A stretch of DNA of 64,000 nucleotides from Vibrio nereis NBRC 15637 (GCF_001591105.1 NZ_BCUD01000002.1:248001-312000); one strand, 5' to 3'; numbered from the stretch's first letter, positions 8,652-17,794 are shown. The notes: generated by a model from the letters alone, not told the origin. Program-made: numbers and translations.

Positions 8652-9515
8652 ATGGATCGCGCAAAACTAAAACAATCTCGTGAATTAAAAGATAAGATTC
8701 TAAACGGCTTTATTTGGGCTGCCGCTGGTTTAACTGTCGGCTTCTTGTTCTGGATTATCTGGTACATCTTATCCAACGGCTTGCAACACGTTGATTGGAA
8801 CTTCATTACCGACAATTACACACGTACAGGCGAAGAGCACGGTATCTTCCCAATGATTGTCGCGACTATTTATATGGTGGTTGCTTCTATTGCAGTAGCG
8901 GCACCACTAGGCATTATGACCGCTATCTACCTGACAGAATATGCGAAAGTAGGTAGCCGATTAGTGAAAGTTATTCGTTTTTGTACTGAGTCTTTGGCGG
9001 GTATCCCGTCGATCATCTTCGGTCTATTCGGTATGACTTTCTTTGTAGCAATACTTGGATTGGGCTTCTCGATTCTTTCAGGTGCACTGACTCTAAGTAT
9101 TCTGATTCTTCCTGTTATCATCCGTACAACAGAAGAAGCATTAATGGCGGTGCCACAAACATACCGTGAAGGTTCTTACGGTTTGGGCGCGTCGAAAATC
9201 TATACCATCTGGCGCTTAATCTTGCCAAGTGCAATGCCAGGTATCTTAACTTCGGTCATTCTTAGTATTGGTCGTGTGATTGGTGAATCGGCTCCTGTGT
9301 TCCTGACGGCAGGCATGGTGGCGCGTATTCCAGACTCTTTAATGGACTCTGGTCGTACGTTAACGGTTCACTTGTACAAGCTAACTACCGAGCTATTCAC
9401 CGTTGAAGAGTGGAATCAGGCTTACGGTACGGCAACGGTACTGATCGTCGTTGTACTGCTGATCAACATGGTAACCAAGCTGATTGCCAGCCGCTTTAAT
9501 ACCGCGACGTACTAG
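8652..9515 (+). CDS. pstA: Phosphate ABC transporter permease PstA
   Basis: Partner permease of PstC in the phosphate importer. 287 residues from the chosen ATG, which has AGGTGA 6 bases upstream; a GTG three codons earlier would lie on that ribosome site and is unlikely. Six TM segments are predicted, with an EAA coupling loop [19 protein letters not shown]. The segment [11 protein letters not shown] near the end is typical of PstA. It is 20 bases after pstC and 56 bases before pstB, all co-directional. Confidence 0.94.
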   Translation: MDRAKLKQSRELKDKILNGFIWAAAGLTVGFLFWIIWYILSNGLQHVDWNFITDNYTRTGEEHGIFPMIVATIYMVVASIAVAAPLGIMTAIYLTEYAKVGSRLVKVIRFCTESLAGIPSIIFGLFGMTFFVAILGLGFSILSGALTLSILILPVIIRTTEEALMAVPQTYREGSYGLGASKIYTIWRLILPSAMPGILTSVILSIGRVIGESAPVFLTAGMVARIPDSLMDSGRTLTVHLYKLTTELFTVEEWNQAYGTATVLIVVVLLINMVTKLIASRFNTATY

Positions 9516-9571
9516 ACGTACTAATAGCTAAAACAGAATTACTTGAATTTAAGATTATAGAGATTAAGAAC

Positions 9572-10321
9572 ATGAACAAATTTGATATTGAAAACCTAGA
9601 TCTGTTTTACGGTGAAAACCAAGCACTGAAATCAATTAACTTGCCGATTCCAACTCGCCAAGTGACTGCTCTGATTGGCCCGTCAGGTTGTGGTAAGTCG
9701 ACCCTTCTTCGTTGCCTGAACCGCATGAATGACCTTATCGAAGGTGTGAAGATCACAGGTCAATTGAACATGGATGGTGAAAACATCTACGGCAACATCG
9801 ATGTGGCGGATCTAAGAATTAAAGTAGGTATGGTATTCCAAAAGCCAAACCCGTTCCCAATGAGCATCTATGAAAACGTGGCATATGGCCTACGTGCTCA
9901 GGGTATTAAAGACAAAAAGCATATTGATGAAGTGGTTGAACGTTCACTGCGTGGTGCGGCACTTTGGGATGAAGTAAAAGATCGCCTTAAGTCACACGCG
10001 TTTGGTTTGTCTGGTGGTCAACAGCAACGTTTGTGTATCGCACGTACGATTGCGATGGAGCCAGATGTGATCCTGATGGATGAACCGACTTCAGCACTAG
10101 ACCCAATTGCGACGCACAAAATCGAAGAGTTGATGGAAGAGTTGAAGAAAGACTACACCATCGTGATTGTGACGCACTCTATGCAGCAGGCTCGTCGTAT
10201 CTCTGACCGCACCGCGTTTTTCTTGATGGGTGAACTGGTTGAGCACGATGAAACTCAGGCGATTTTCAGCGCACCACAAGATGACCGTACTAAAGGTTAT
10301 GTTAACGGTGACTTTGGTTAA
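9572..10321 (+). CDS. pstB: Phosphate ABC transporter ATP-binding protein PstB
   Basis: Cytoplasmic ATPase that drives the Pst importer. 249 residues with Walker [10 protein letters not shown] near 35-43, Q-loop [12 protein letters not shown] (the NPFP stretch is diagnostic of PstB), signature LSGGQQQR, Walker [14 protein letters not shown] and the switch His (IVTHSMQQA). Closely matches PstB in length and every motif. Last gene of pstSCAB, followed by a strong terminator. phoU, which follows pstB in enterobacteria, is absent here. Confidence 0.96.
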   Translation: MNKFDIENLDLFYGENQALKSINLPIPTRQVTALIGPSGCGKSTLLRCLNRMNDLIEGVKITGQLNMDGENIYGNIDVADLRIKVGMVFQKPNPFPMSIYENVAYGLRAQGIKDKKHIDEVVERSLRGAALWDEVKDRLKSHAFGLSGGQQQRLCIARTIAMEPDVILMDEPTSALDPIATHKIEELMEELKKDYTIVIVTHSMQQARRISDRTAFFLMGELVEHDETQAIFSAPQDDRTKGYVNGDFG

Positions 10322-10381
10322 ACCAAACCGACAACAATTTTTACTGGTATTATCACTATAACAATAAGCGATGGTATTTTT

Positions 10382-10408
10382 GCCCCTCTCTATGAGGGGC
10401 TTTTTTTA
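10382..10408 (+). terminator. Intrinsic terminator of pstSCAB
   Basis: Stem GCCCCTC / GAGGGGC with loop TCTAT, followed by seven T. Located 61 bases after the pstB stop and just before the convergent diguanylate cyclase gene end. Confidence 0.92.
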
Positions 10409-10444
10409 TTCGCGACAGATGAGGTTGCAGGACGCCATGAGCCG

Positions 10445-11539
10445 TTATACGACGAGACTTTTGTTCTGATTGGCAAATTTCATCTTATACATATTTGCGT
10501 CTGCGATAGAAATTAACTGTGTCAGTTGGTCTGCATCGGTGGGAAAACGCGCTACACCGATACTCGTCGAGAGCTTTGCTGTTTTTTGATGACCAACATT
10601 TACCTCTGACTTAAAACACGCTTCGATTTGTTGCCAAGACGCATCCAGATCGCGGTTGTGAGCCATGAGTGCGAACTCATCTCCGCCAATTCGATAGCAA
10701 GGCATTCCCAGCTTGGATAAACGAGTAGCGACTTGCGTCAGTGCTTTGTCGCCCGCTTGGTGGCCATATTCATCATTAATCCGTTTAAAGCCATTTAAGT
10801 CCAGCAAGAACAAGTAGAACTCGTTCTGTTCTTCGATCTGCTTGTTTAGCTCATTAAACATAGCCAGTCGACTTTTCACTTTCGTTAGAGTGTCGGTTAA
10901 GGAAAGCTGGCGGTGGTATTTCGCTTCTTGATGAATAATAAATCCTGCCAGACCCGCGCAAAAGCAGAGCAATAAAAGCAAGGTAAATTGTATCTTATTG
11001 AGCAGTTTTGCCGTATCTAGCTGTTCTTGGAACAAGGGACTGTTCACTCTAAAGTTAGTGTTCACATACTGAATCATCGACCAATAGATTTTAGACAGCT
11101 TATTGGATACCTCTCTAGCGTAGAACTCGTTGTCGATAAGGTCTAGGCGCGGTTCGACCATTTTAAAGTCATTGAACATGGACTGAAAAAAAGGTCGCGT
11201 ACCGGGTAAAGAGGCAAAGGTATCCGCTTCTCGATTGTTGAGCAGCAAATCAAATCGGCTCCACGTCAGCTCATATTTCAGTTTGACTTGCTCAGTATAA
11301 TCTGGGTTTTCTCTCGAGTATTGTGAGATGGCCGTGAGCTCTGAGAACTCTTTCGTGAGTTGAAAAAGAAACCAAGTACCTTGGCTTTTTTGCTCAGAAT
11401 ATGAACGAGTTAGATCTCTTGTCGACGAGAGTAGAAATAGGTTGGCGAAAATTAAAATCGCAGACATCACCAAGAGCAGAACTTTTGCTCTGCATAGCAT
11501 AGGCGATAGTTTTGCGCGTTTATGGCTGAGTTGCATCAT
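10445..11539 (-). CDS. cdgA: Membrane-bound diguanylate cyclase (GGDEF), CdgA-like
   Basis: Makes cyclic di-GMP from two GTP. 364 residues: TM1 about 18-37, a periplasmic region about 38-185 with no recognised domain, TM2 about 187-207, then the GGDEF domain with LTDTLTKVKSR at its entry and CYRIGGDEFALM near 284-288, an intact active site. The RxxD product-inhibition site five residues before GGDEF is missing (the stretch is KLGMPC), so feedback inhibition is not expected. No EAL domain. Position next to pstSCAB matches V. cholerae VCA0074 (CdgA) as I recall; the symbol rests on that. Its start overlaps the end of the upstream gene for a small periplasmic protein by 20 bases, pointing to translational coupling and a shared function. 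Confidence 0.85.
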   Translation of the reverse strand: MMQLSHKRAKLSPMLCRAKVLLLVMSAILIFANLFLLSSTRDLTRSYSEQKSQGTWFLFQLTKEFSELTAISQYSRENPDYTEQVKLKYELTWSRFDLLLNNREADTFASLPGTRPFFQSMFNDFKMVEPRLDLIDNEFYAREVSNKLSKIYWSMIQYVNTNFRVNSPLFQEQLDTAKLLNKIQFTLLLLLCFCAGLAGFIIHQEAKYHRQLSLTDTLTKVKSRLAMFNELNKQIEEQNEFYLFLLDLNGFKRINDEYGHQAGDKALTQVATRLSKLGMPCYRIGGDEFALMAHNRDLDASWQQIEACFKSEVNVGHQKTAKLSTSIGVARFPTDADQLTQLISIADANMYKMKFANQNKSLVV

Positions 11540-12002
11540 CGGCTTTATGGAAAGTTATCTCTTTGATCTGCCAGACCATTTGTGAATGGAAAGAAATATC
11601 GTCAATCTCTGGGTACTTTTCGAGATCAAAGATGAGCCAGTAGGGCCCCTTATTTCTTACTTTAATTTTTTCGTGTTCTATTTCGTAAGCAATGATGGGT
11701 TGATAGCGTCTAATATCGTTGATTTGAGATGTCGACATGTAATCGTTAAGGCCTAGAAACGAAATTGAACCCACATCGGTAAGTTGGTAAAACTCAACTA
11801 AGTCAGTCACTTTTATACCAGTGAATGATTTTCTGTTTTCAAACCAAGGAAGTTGTGTTTCAAATGTGGTTGATTCGAATTGAGTGCTAATCTCGTGATC
11901 AGTCAGAACTACGGCGCTTTGATCTTCCATCCGAATAATGAGCTGAGAACTAACAGCTTGAAAGCTCACCATTAGCAAAAGTGCACTAAGTCGCTTCACC
12001 AT
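11520..12002 (-). CDS. Small periplasmic protein resembling molybdopterin-binding oxidoreductase domain
   Basis: 160 residues with a signal peptide about 1-19. The layout (F-G-V-x-DLVEFYQL, then LNDYMSTSQINDIRRYQPIIAYE, then a GPYWLIFDLEKYPEI stretch and WQIKEITF at the end) resembles the Mo-cofactor-binding domain of the sulfite-oxidase superfamily in a stripped-down form. I see no conserved active-site Cys: the mature part contains none, so molybdenum chemistry is unlikely. The gene is transcribed with and overlaps the diguanylate cyclase by 20 bases, which suggests it is a periplasmic input protein binding the cyclase's sensor region. A good ribosome site (GGAGGGACT) precedes the ATG. The partner role is inference. 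Confidence 0.7.
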   Translation of the reverse strand: MVKRLSALLLMVSFQAVSSQLIIRMEDQSAVVLTDHEISTQFESTTFETQLPWFENRKSFTGIKVTDLVEFYQLTDVGSISFLGLNDYMSTSQINDIRRYQPIIAYEIEHEKIKVRNKGPYWLIFDLEKYPEIDDISFHSQMVWQIKEITFHKADDATQP

Positions 12003-12148
12003 AGTCCCTCCGGATGAATTGCTGTGCAGTTATTTATAATTATATTGATAAGTATACACGCAATGTTTTTGTGGTGAGATGTTTTTTGTCTGGTCCGAAT
12101 ACAGCCTAAGGCCTGACCTTTTGGGGGAAGGGGTGTTCTTGTGATAAA

Positions 12149-12176
12149 AATAAAGCCCCAATTAAGGGGCTTTATT
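12149..12176. terminator. Terminator of the YjiH gene
   Basis: Stem AATAAAGCCCC / GGGGCTTTATT with a 6-base loop. On the minus strand it is followed by TTTTATC, so it ends the YjiH gene whose stop is 19 bases away. No gene converges on it from the left. Confidence 0.85.
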
Positions 12177-12194
12177 AAGGACTTAAGTGCTCAA

Positions 12195-13565
12195 TCAGAA
12201 GATTAGGTGAGCAACACCTGCAATCACTGGCAGTGTGATTAGTGTTCTTAGAATGAAAATCACGAACAATTCAAAAATGTTGACTGGAATGCGGCTACCT
12301 AATAGTAAAGCACCAACTTCTGACATGTAGATCAGCTGAGTGACAGACATTGCAGCGATAACAAAGCGTGTCATTTCACTGTCGATTGACGCTGCCAGAA
12401 TCGCTGGAATAAACATATCCGCAAAGCCAACCACAATTGTTTCTGATGCTGCTGCCGCTTCTGGAATTTGTAGTAGCTCTAGGAATGGGATAAATGGTTG
12501 GCCTAAGATGCTAAATACGGGCGTGTACTCAGCCACGATTAGAGCAAGTGTACCTAAACCCATTACCACTGGTAGCACACCAAACACCATGTCGATAGCG
12601 TTTTGAACACCTTCGCTAAATACATCTTTTAAAGACTTCACTTTGCTGGCTTTCTCAAGTGCTAGCTCCATGCCCCAAGACAGGCTTGTGTGACCTTCAG
12701 GAACCGCATCTGCGTCTTCACTTGGTTTAGTGCCATCAATAAATGTATTTTTCTTTGTGCTCAGTGGTGGTAAGCGAGGAATAATGATTGCTGCCACGAT
12801 ACCCGCAAGACAAACCGCGCCGTAGAACGGAAGGAATAGGTGTTCTAGCTCGACTTGAGCGATAACCACTAAACTAAATGTGATAGATACAGCCGAGAAT
12901 GTTGTACCAACTACAGCCGCTTCACGTTGCGTGTAAAACTTCTCTTCATACTGTTTGCTGGTTAAAAGAATACCTACCGAGCCGTCACCTAGCCATGAAG
13001 CAATACAGTCAATCGCACTACGTCCTGGCAAGTTAAACACAGGGCGCATCACTTTACACAGTAGCGTACCAACCAGTTCAAGCAAGCCAAAGTTCATTAG
13101 CAGTGGAAGCAGTAGACCTGCAAAAATGAAAACAGAAAACAGTGTAGGCAGTAAGCCTTCTAGCACCAAGCCACCCGTGTTCTCTTCCCATACCTGCTGC
13201 GGACCAACCTGGAAGTAGGTCATAACAACGGCAATGCCGCCGATGACTCGCACGGCTAACCAAATAGGGGATGGACTGAATAAGCCATTTAAAAATGAGT
13301 TGTTAGCAATAAATGCAGGTTTAGCAAAACGGAACAGCACAGAAGCGGCTGCCATGAACGCGATGATCGCAGAGACTACACCGACTAAGTAATCGCCAAA
13401 TGTAGATTGAACAGATTTAGCTAAGACCGCAACAGGAATCGTGATATCACCCTGGTAGCTGATCGGAGCCATGAATAGGAACAGTCCCACTAATGATGGG
13501 ATTAAGAACATCCAAAAGTTGCCCTTAGCTTTTGGCTGTGTGAGTGTTTGCGTATTATTTGACAT
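12195..13565 (-). CDS. YjiH-family inner-membrane protein (nucleoside-recognition/GATE domain)
   Basis: 456-residue integral membrane protein with about 9-10 predicted TM helices. The segment GRSAIDCIASWLGDGSVGILLTS and the later EGVQNAIDMVFGVLPVVMG match the two halves of the Gate (nucleoside recognition) domain of the YjiH family; transport substrate unknown. I start at the ATG at 13565 (MSNNTQTLTQ): the 17 residues before it (MPPWIGILLTSS...) look non-coding. Neither start has a strong ribosome site. Stands alone with its own terminator. A direct repeat TATTCAYTAAACATC lies upstream (13620-13634 and 13688-13702). A nucleoside or ion transporter role is only a family-level guess. Confidence 0.82.
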   Translation of the reverse strand: MSNNTQTLTQPKAKGNFWMFLIPSLVGLFLFMAPISYQGDITIPVAVLAKSVQSTFGDYLVGVVSAIIAFMAAASVLFRFAKPAFIANNSFLNGLFSPSPIWLAVRVIGGIAVVMTYFQVGPQQVWEENTGGLVLEGLLPTLFSVFIFAGLLLPLLMNFGLLELVGTLLCKVMRPVFNLPGRSAIDCIASWLGDGSVGILLTSKQYEEKFYTQREAAVVGTTFSAVSITFSLVVIAQVELEHLFLPFYGAVCLAGIVAAIIIPRLPPLSTKKNTFIDGTKPSEDADAVPEGHTSLSWGMELALEKASKVKSLKDVFSEGVQNAIDMVFGVLPVVMGLGTLALIVAEYTPVFSILGQPFIPFLELLQIPEAAAASETIVVGFADMFIPAILAASIDSEMTRFVIAAMSVTQLIYMSEVGALLLGSRIPVNIFELFVIFILRTLITLPVIAGVAHLIF

Positions 13566-13619
13566 TAGATTTCTCATGTTACTACTAGTCAATAGTATGC
13601 CGATCCAAGGTGGCATATA

Positions 13620-13702
13620 TATTCACTAAACATCCATATTTCGTCATATAGATGGAGAGTAATGCCTTTTGAATTCCTTTGCAATACTATTCATTAAACA
13701 TC
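13620..13702. repeat. Direct repeat TATTCAYTAAACATC upstream of the YjiH gene
   Basis: Two 15-base copies, TATTCACTAAACATC at 13620-13634 and TATTCATTAAACATC at 13688-13702, one mismatch, 68 bases apart. They lie 55-137 bases upstream of the chosen YjiH start. Placement suggests a regulator binding twice; no known motif is recognised. Confidence 0.45.
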
Positions 13703-13786
13703 GCTAAATATTCAACGATTAGTTCGATACAAAGAGATTCTACTAGATGTTTGTAGTAATTTTGTTAATTAATTTGGTTTTTTGTT

Positions 13787-14470
13787 TTATTTGTGATCTT
13801 GGTTGATACGTCTGTCACTAGACACATATAAGTAAAACCAGTATGAAAATGCCATCGTTAACGCGAAGAATATAGGCATTAAAAGAGCTGACAGCCCATG
13901 CAGCGCAAAGAGTTTACCGCCAATGATCCCACCAGAGAGAAAACCACAAAGGATAAAGAGAAAGAGCTTTGCTTTGCGGAAATCGAAATCTTTGCCGCGT
14001 AGTCGAGCGCCGATCATAATGCCAAAGTCGGTTATGATGCCCGTCATGTGTGTGGTCCTGACAACTGCGCCGCTGAAGGTGGTGATCATTGCGTTTTGCA
14101 AACCGCAAGCGGCGGAAGCGAAGTATTGACCGGACAGCTCACCGTCTAAAAGCAATAAATAAGCAATGTACAGCAGGCCGCTTTCCATGCAGAGTGCAAC
14201 ACCGTAGCGTCTGCCGAGTTTTAATGCCGTGCCTTCTATAAACGTACCACTTAATACGGCCCCCAGCATAAAGCTGAGAACTACCATAAACAGGTGAATG
14301 GCCTGTTGGTCCAATGCTTCTATTTGTGTTCCTAGTAAGGTGAAAGTGCCGGATACGTGAGAGACAGCTTGGTGCTGGAAGCCAAGTAAACCAATGGCGT
14401 TCACGACGCCGGCAAGTAATGCGAGTAGAAAAGCTCCGTACTCTACCCACTTTGGTAATTTAGAAATCAA
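13787..14470 (-). CDS. DUF1275 (YoaK) family membrane protein
   Basis: 227 residues, six predicted TM segments. Family features seen: GVVNAIGLLGFQHQAVSHVSGT near the N-terminus and the MTGIITDFGIMIGARLRG segment in the middle, both typical of DUF1275/YoaK proteins. Function unknown in the family; transport is often supposed. Stands alone, with a ribosome site (TGAGGAGC) upstream of the ATG, and is convergent with nothing. Confidence 0.85.
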   Translation of the reverse strand: MISKLPKWVEYGAFLLALLAGVVNAIGLLGFQHQAVSHVSGTFTLLGTQIEALDQQAIHLFMVVLSFMLGAVLSGTFIEGTALKLGRRYGVALCMESGLLYIAYLLLLDGELSGQYFASAACGLQNAMITTFSGAVVRTTHMTGIITDFGIMIGARLRGKDFDFRKAKLFLFILCGFLSGGIIGGKLFALHGLSALLMPIFFALTMAFSYWFYLYVSSDRRINQDHK

Positions 14471-14560
14471 AATTAGCTCCTCAGTATGAAGAGAGGGATT
14501 ATACCGCTAGAGCCTGTAACTAGACACGTCAAATCTATGAAACAAATTGATCTTACGCAA

Positions 14561-14956
14561 TTAAGGATTACGTTCCACTTGGCAGTCAAATTTCACCCAA
14601 GTGTGCATCCTTTCTTCGTATACCGAGAAGCTAGGTATTGGCAGGTCTTGTTGGTTGAACACACCCACAGGAACAACAAGAGTATTAGGCAGTGCGCTAA
14701 GGCGCATTAACATGGTGGTGCTGCAGCATGGACAAAAAAAGTAAGTTACCTCATTGCCTGACTCCGTAATACGGGAATATTCATTCATATCACCACTATA
14801 GGAGATTTGGCTTTGATCGAACCTTGCTTGCACTCCAAAAACACTCCCAGTTCGTTTCTGGCACTCAAAGCAATGGCATATCGCTGTGCGTTCAGGGTCG
14901 CCACGGCATATCAACTTCACTTGACCACAACTACATTCCGCTGTTCTTACTTTCAT
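14561..14956 (-). CDS. GFA-family protein (glutathione-dependent formaldehyde-activating fold)
   Basis: Small zinc-binding protein with the Mss4-like fold of glutathione S-(hydroxymethyl) lyases. 131 residues. Metal-binding cysteines are in the expected places: AECSCGQVKLIC at the start, ICHCFECQKRTGS at about 30-45, and FFCPCCSTTM near 75-82. I chose the ATG at 14956, 8 bases after AGGTGA; the upstream GTG overlaps that site. Members outside Paracoccus Gfa are mostly uncharacterised, and no formaldehyde-oxidation genes are near, so substrate is unknown. Confidence 0.85.
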   Translation of the reverse strand: MKVRTAECSCGQVKLICRGDPERTAICHCFECQKRTGSVFGVQARFDQSQISYSGDMNEYSRITESGNEVTYFFCPCCSTTMLMRLSALPNTLVVPVGVFNQQDLPIPSFSVYEERMHTWVKFDCQVERNP

Positions 14957-15104
14957 TTTTGACTTCACCTGAACTCCTAATCGAACAAGAAGAGAGAAGA
15001 TATAGAGCCTATGTCACTATTTTTAGGACAGCAGAGCTGAATTGGTCAAATGTTAGTGATGAGTAATGTAACATTACTCACTTATATCGTTGTTGAGAGA
15101 TAAA

Positions 15105-15722
15105 ATGAAAAAACGTTTACTGCCAGTACCTTTGATACTGCTCATCCCTATTTTGCTTCTTATTGTCGTCGTTGCTGCCGGTTTGTATCGCTTTAGTATG
15201 AGTGATGAAGAAATATTAGCAAAATTTCCCAGCACCCAGCAGAAACAAGATGAGATCCTAAAAGCGGTGTTTTCTATCTCGACGCCAAACCCTTGGACGA
15301 TAGAAGTGCCCGATAGCCATGCCTTCAGTTTTATTGATACGTACAATGAACAAGCTGAACAGGTCACAGGAAAATACGATGATGGGGTGGAGCGAGGCAC
15401 TATCACCATCTTTACCAAGTGGATGCTGACACTTAGCGATACGGATTATGTGTCGGTCATGAGTGTCTCTAATCAAGGGAGTGGCGTGTTCTACTACCTG
15501 TCTCGTTTTCATTACGATACAAGATTAAAACGTATGGTGAGGAAAGAAAGCCATTTACTTGGTGATCGTATTCAGTTGGAGTCACTTTCGCAAAGTGGTG
15601 AGCACCTTTATGTCGACTTTTTTGTTCATGGCGATAACCAAGCGATGGCCCAAGAGCCAAATTTGAGAAAGACGCAAGAATTTAAGCTGTCGAGCTCAGG
15701 AGTTGTGAGTTTGATTGAATAA
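15105..15722 (+). CDS. Membrane-anchored hypothetical protein
   Basis: 205 residues, no recognised family. The basic start MKKRLLPVP is followed by a hydrophobic stretch LILLIPILLLIVVVAAGLY (about 9-28), giving a single N-terminal anchor with the rest in the periplasm. The mature part is mixed, with no Cys or repeats, and shows a TGKYDDGVERGTITIFTKW segment. The ATG at 15105 is preceded by GAGAG; the TTG 15 bases earlier is less likely. It lies between a divergent GFA gene and a co-directional CBM48 gene 78 bases on. Function unknown. Confidence 0.75.
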   Translation: MKKRLLPVPLILLIPILLLIVVVAAGLYRFSMSDEEILAKFPSTQQKQDEILKAVFSISTPNPWTIEVPDSHAFSFIDTYNEQAEQVTGKYDDGVERGTITIFTKWMLTLSDTDYVSVMSVSNQGSGVFYYLSRFHYDTRLKRMVRKESHLLGDRIQLESLSQSGEHLYVDFFVHGDNQAMAQEPNLRKTQEFKLSSSGVVSLIE

Positions 15723-15800
15723 AAATACGGTTGTAAAAGCACCAAACCTTGCTTATTGTTTGAACTGTTCGAAAGTTAATTGCTGTTTAGGGAAGAGACC

Positions 15801-16100
15801 ATGATTAATAAACGATACTTTAAAACAAAAGATGAAGTGGAGGTGACGTTTGAACTACCGGCTTCCGAAGCGGAGAAATCCGTTGCTATTGTTGCTGACT
15901 TTCTAGATTGGCAGCCAACAGAGATGAAGAAAGTTGCCAGGACAAAATCTTACCGATTTAAAACACGCTTACCAAAAGATGGCCAGTTTGAGTTCCGTTA
16001 CTTGGTTGATGACAAAAAGTGGGTGAACGATCCTCAAGCCGATACCTTCAAGCCTAATGTGTTTGGTGAAGACAATGGCTTAGTCAGCACTTATCAATAA
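15801..16100 (+). CDS. Isoamylase early-set (CBM48/AMPK glycogen-binding-like) protein
   Basis: 99-residue single-domain protein. The pattern KRYFKTKDEVEVTFELP, VAIVADFLDWQPTEMKK and FEFRYLVDDKKWVNDPQAD is the E-set domain of glycogen-branching enzymes and AMPK beta subunits, here without a catalytic partner. The Trp and Lys residues around DWQP and KKWV are those that contact glucans in the family. The start is fixed by GGGAAGAG directly upstream. Such stand-alone proteins are common in Vibrio; a role in glycogen or maltodextrin sensing is plausible but unproven. Followed by a perfect 24-base palindrome. Confidence 0.85.
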   Translation: MINKRYFKTKDEVEVTFELPASEAEKSVAIVADFLDWQPTEMKKVARTKSYRFKTRLPKDGQFEFRYLVDDKKWVNDPQADTFKPNVFGEDNGLVSTYQ

Positions 16101-16121
16101 TTCGGTTATTTTTTTGTCTAA

Positions 16122-16145
16122 AAGAGGTGCGAATTCGCACCTCTT
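16122..16145. terminator. Palindromic terminator after the CBM48 gene
   Basis: Perfect palindrome AAGAGGTGCGAA / TTCGCACCTCTT, 22 bases after the stop. The U-tail is weak (TTGTTG), so termination may be partial. Confidence 0.6.
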
Positions 16146-16232
16146 GTTGATCTAACTTTTACATTAGAAAGGTGACAAATCTTCCAGAAATTCGTACTCT
16201 TAGCGCTTTCTTTTAGTACAAAGGGTAAAGCT

Positions 16233-17543
16233 GTGCGCGCTAAAACAACAGTAATGAGTCGCCTAAATGAGCTTTCAAGTTTCAAAAAGTGGTCGCTGAT
16301 AAGCCTGCCTGTATTGGCTGCAGTGGCACTTTCATCAGTCAATAATAACCGCCCTCTCACTCGTACTATCGACTTGTCTATTCCTGAATCGGAGATTGTC
16401 TCCGATATTATGCAAACCGAACTATCGCATGTAGATGTGCCTGACTACGAATACACCATTCAGTCAGGAGATAATCTAAGTTCTATCTTTGATCAGCTGG
16501 GATTTGGCTATAGCGAATTAATGAGTGTGATGGCAACGGATCTCAACTACCTGGCGTTAGACACACTAAAGCCAGGAAACAAGTTACGCTTTTGGAAAGC
16601 GGAGCAACAAGGCAAGCTACAAAAAATGGAGCTTGTGTTTAGTTTGGTTGAGAGTGCGGTGTATACCCGTTTAGACGATGGTGCTTTCGCGTTTGAAGAC
16701 ATCAAAATTCCAGGTGAGTGGGGATCTCGCGCCTTAGTTGGCTCGATTCAAGGCAGCTTCTCTCAGTCTGCATACTCACTCGGGCTAGGGGCCAAGCAGG
16801 TGAGTCAGATAGTTACTCTGCTCAAAGAGAAAGTTAATTTCTCTCGGGATTTAAGAGCGGGTGACAAATTTGAAGTGGTTCAATCACGCCAGACGGTCAA
16901 TGGTGTATTCACCGGGAATGAAGAACTGCAAGCGATTCGAATTGTGAACCGAGGCAGAGAGTTAACCGCCTACCTTCATACCGACGGTCAATACTACGAT
17001 TACAGTGGCGAAAGCCTGGAACGCGCGTTCCAACGTAAACCTATTTTGGGTAATTATCGCTTGAGCTCCAACTTTAACCCGACGCGTAAACACCCAGTGA
17101 CTGGCCGTGTTGCGCCTCATAACGGAACGGATTGGGCGACGCCGACCGGAACGCCAATCGTATCGACTGGTGATGGTGTCGTGATACTCACTCGTAACCA
17201 CCCTTATGCGGGTAAGTATGTGGTTGTTGAGCACGGTAACCGCTATAAAACGCGTTATTTGCACCTAAGTAAGATTCTTGTCCGTAAAGGTCAGAAAGTG
17301 TCACGTGGTCAGCGTGTGGGTCTGTCAGGGTCAACAGGGCGAGTGACAGGTCCTCATATTCACTACGAACTCATCGACCGTGGCCGACCAGTGAATGCTA
17401 TGCGAGCCAATATCCCGATGGCAAACTCAGTACCTAAGGATCAAATGGCGGCATTTAAGGCGCGTAGAGATGAGCTTGATCGAATGATTAAGCAACAGGA
17501 AGCCTTGCTCGCACGCCAAAGCAACGAGACAACGGCTGGCTAA
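16233..17543 (+). CDS. shyA: Murein DD-endopeptidase, M23 family with LysM (ShyA/MepM-like)
   Basis: Cleaves D-Ala-mDAP crosslinks so new murein can be inserted during growth. 436 residues: N-terminal anchor about 19-36; a LysM-like region about 73-125 (YTIQSGDNLSSIFDQLG); OapA/SD-type middle domain; and an LytM/M23 domain about 265-400. Zinc ligands are visible: HNGTDWATP (His296, Asp300) and HIHYELI near 375, with RYLHLS (catalytic His) between. The GTG start at 16233 has AAGGG 8 bases upstream. V. cholerae ShyA (VCA0079) lies in the same neighbourhood near pst and cdgA, from memory; hence the symbol. Most complete family match is ShyA/MepM rather than EnvC/NlpD, because all metal ligands are intact. 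Confidence 0.87.
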   Translation: MRAKTTVMSRLNELSSFKKWSLISLPVLAAVALSSVNNNRPLTRTIDLSIPESEIVSDIMQTELSHVDVPDYEYTIQSGDNLSSIFDQLGFGYSELMSVMATDLNYLALDTLKPGNKLRFWKAEQQGKLQKMELVFSLVESAVYTRLDDGAFAFEDIKIPGEWGSRALVGSIQGSFSQSAYSLGLGAKQVSQIVTLLKEKVNFSRDLRAGDKFEVVQSRQTVNGVFTGNEELQAIRIVNRGRELTAYLHTDGQYYDYSGESLERAFQRKPILGNYRLSSNFNPTRKHPVTGRVAPHNGTDWATPTGTPIVSTGDGVVILTRNHPYAGKYVVVEHGNRYKTRYLHLSKILVRKGQKVSRGQRVGLSGSTGRVTGPHIHYELIDRGRPVNAMRANIPMANSVPKDQMAAFKARRDELDRMIKQQEALLARQSNETTAG

Positions 17544-17560
17544 AACTAAGTTTGAATATT

Positions 17561-17584
17561 AAAGCTCCTGCGGGAGCTTTTTTT
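17561..17584 (+). terminator. Terminator of the M23 endopeptidase gene
   Basis: Stem AAAGCTCC / GGAGCTTT, loop TGCG, followed by a T-run reading into TTTTGT. 17 bases after the stop. Confidence 0.9.
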
Positions 17585-17690
17585 GTACGTGATGTACGCA
17601 AAAGTTGCATTACATAAATGTCATTAAAGTTTCACAAGATAGTGATCAAGTCGATGTAAATGTAATTGAATAATGACTAAATTGCATAAA

Positions 17691-17704
17691 TTGATTTCCA
17701 TCAA
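17691..17704. promoter_or_regulatory. FNR box upstream of ompW
   Basis: TTGATTTCCATCAA is a perfect match to the FNR consensus TTGAT-N4-ATCAA, 91 bases before the ompW start codon. E. coli ompW is known to respond to FNR and oxygen. Direction of control depends on the transcription start, which is not mapped. Confidence 0.75.
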
Positions 17705-17794
17705 AAGTGTGGGGTTATTGTGTGCTACCTTGCTCGCAAAATAAAAATGACTTGATAGTTCATTAATTACAAAGCCCTACGTAAGGAAATTACA

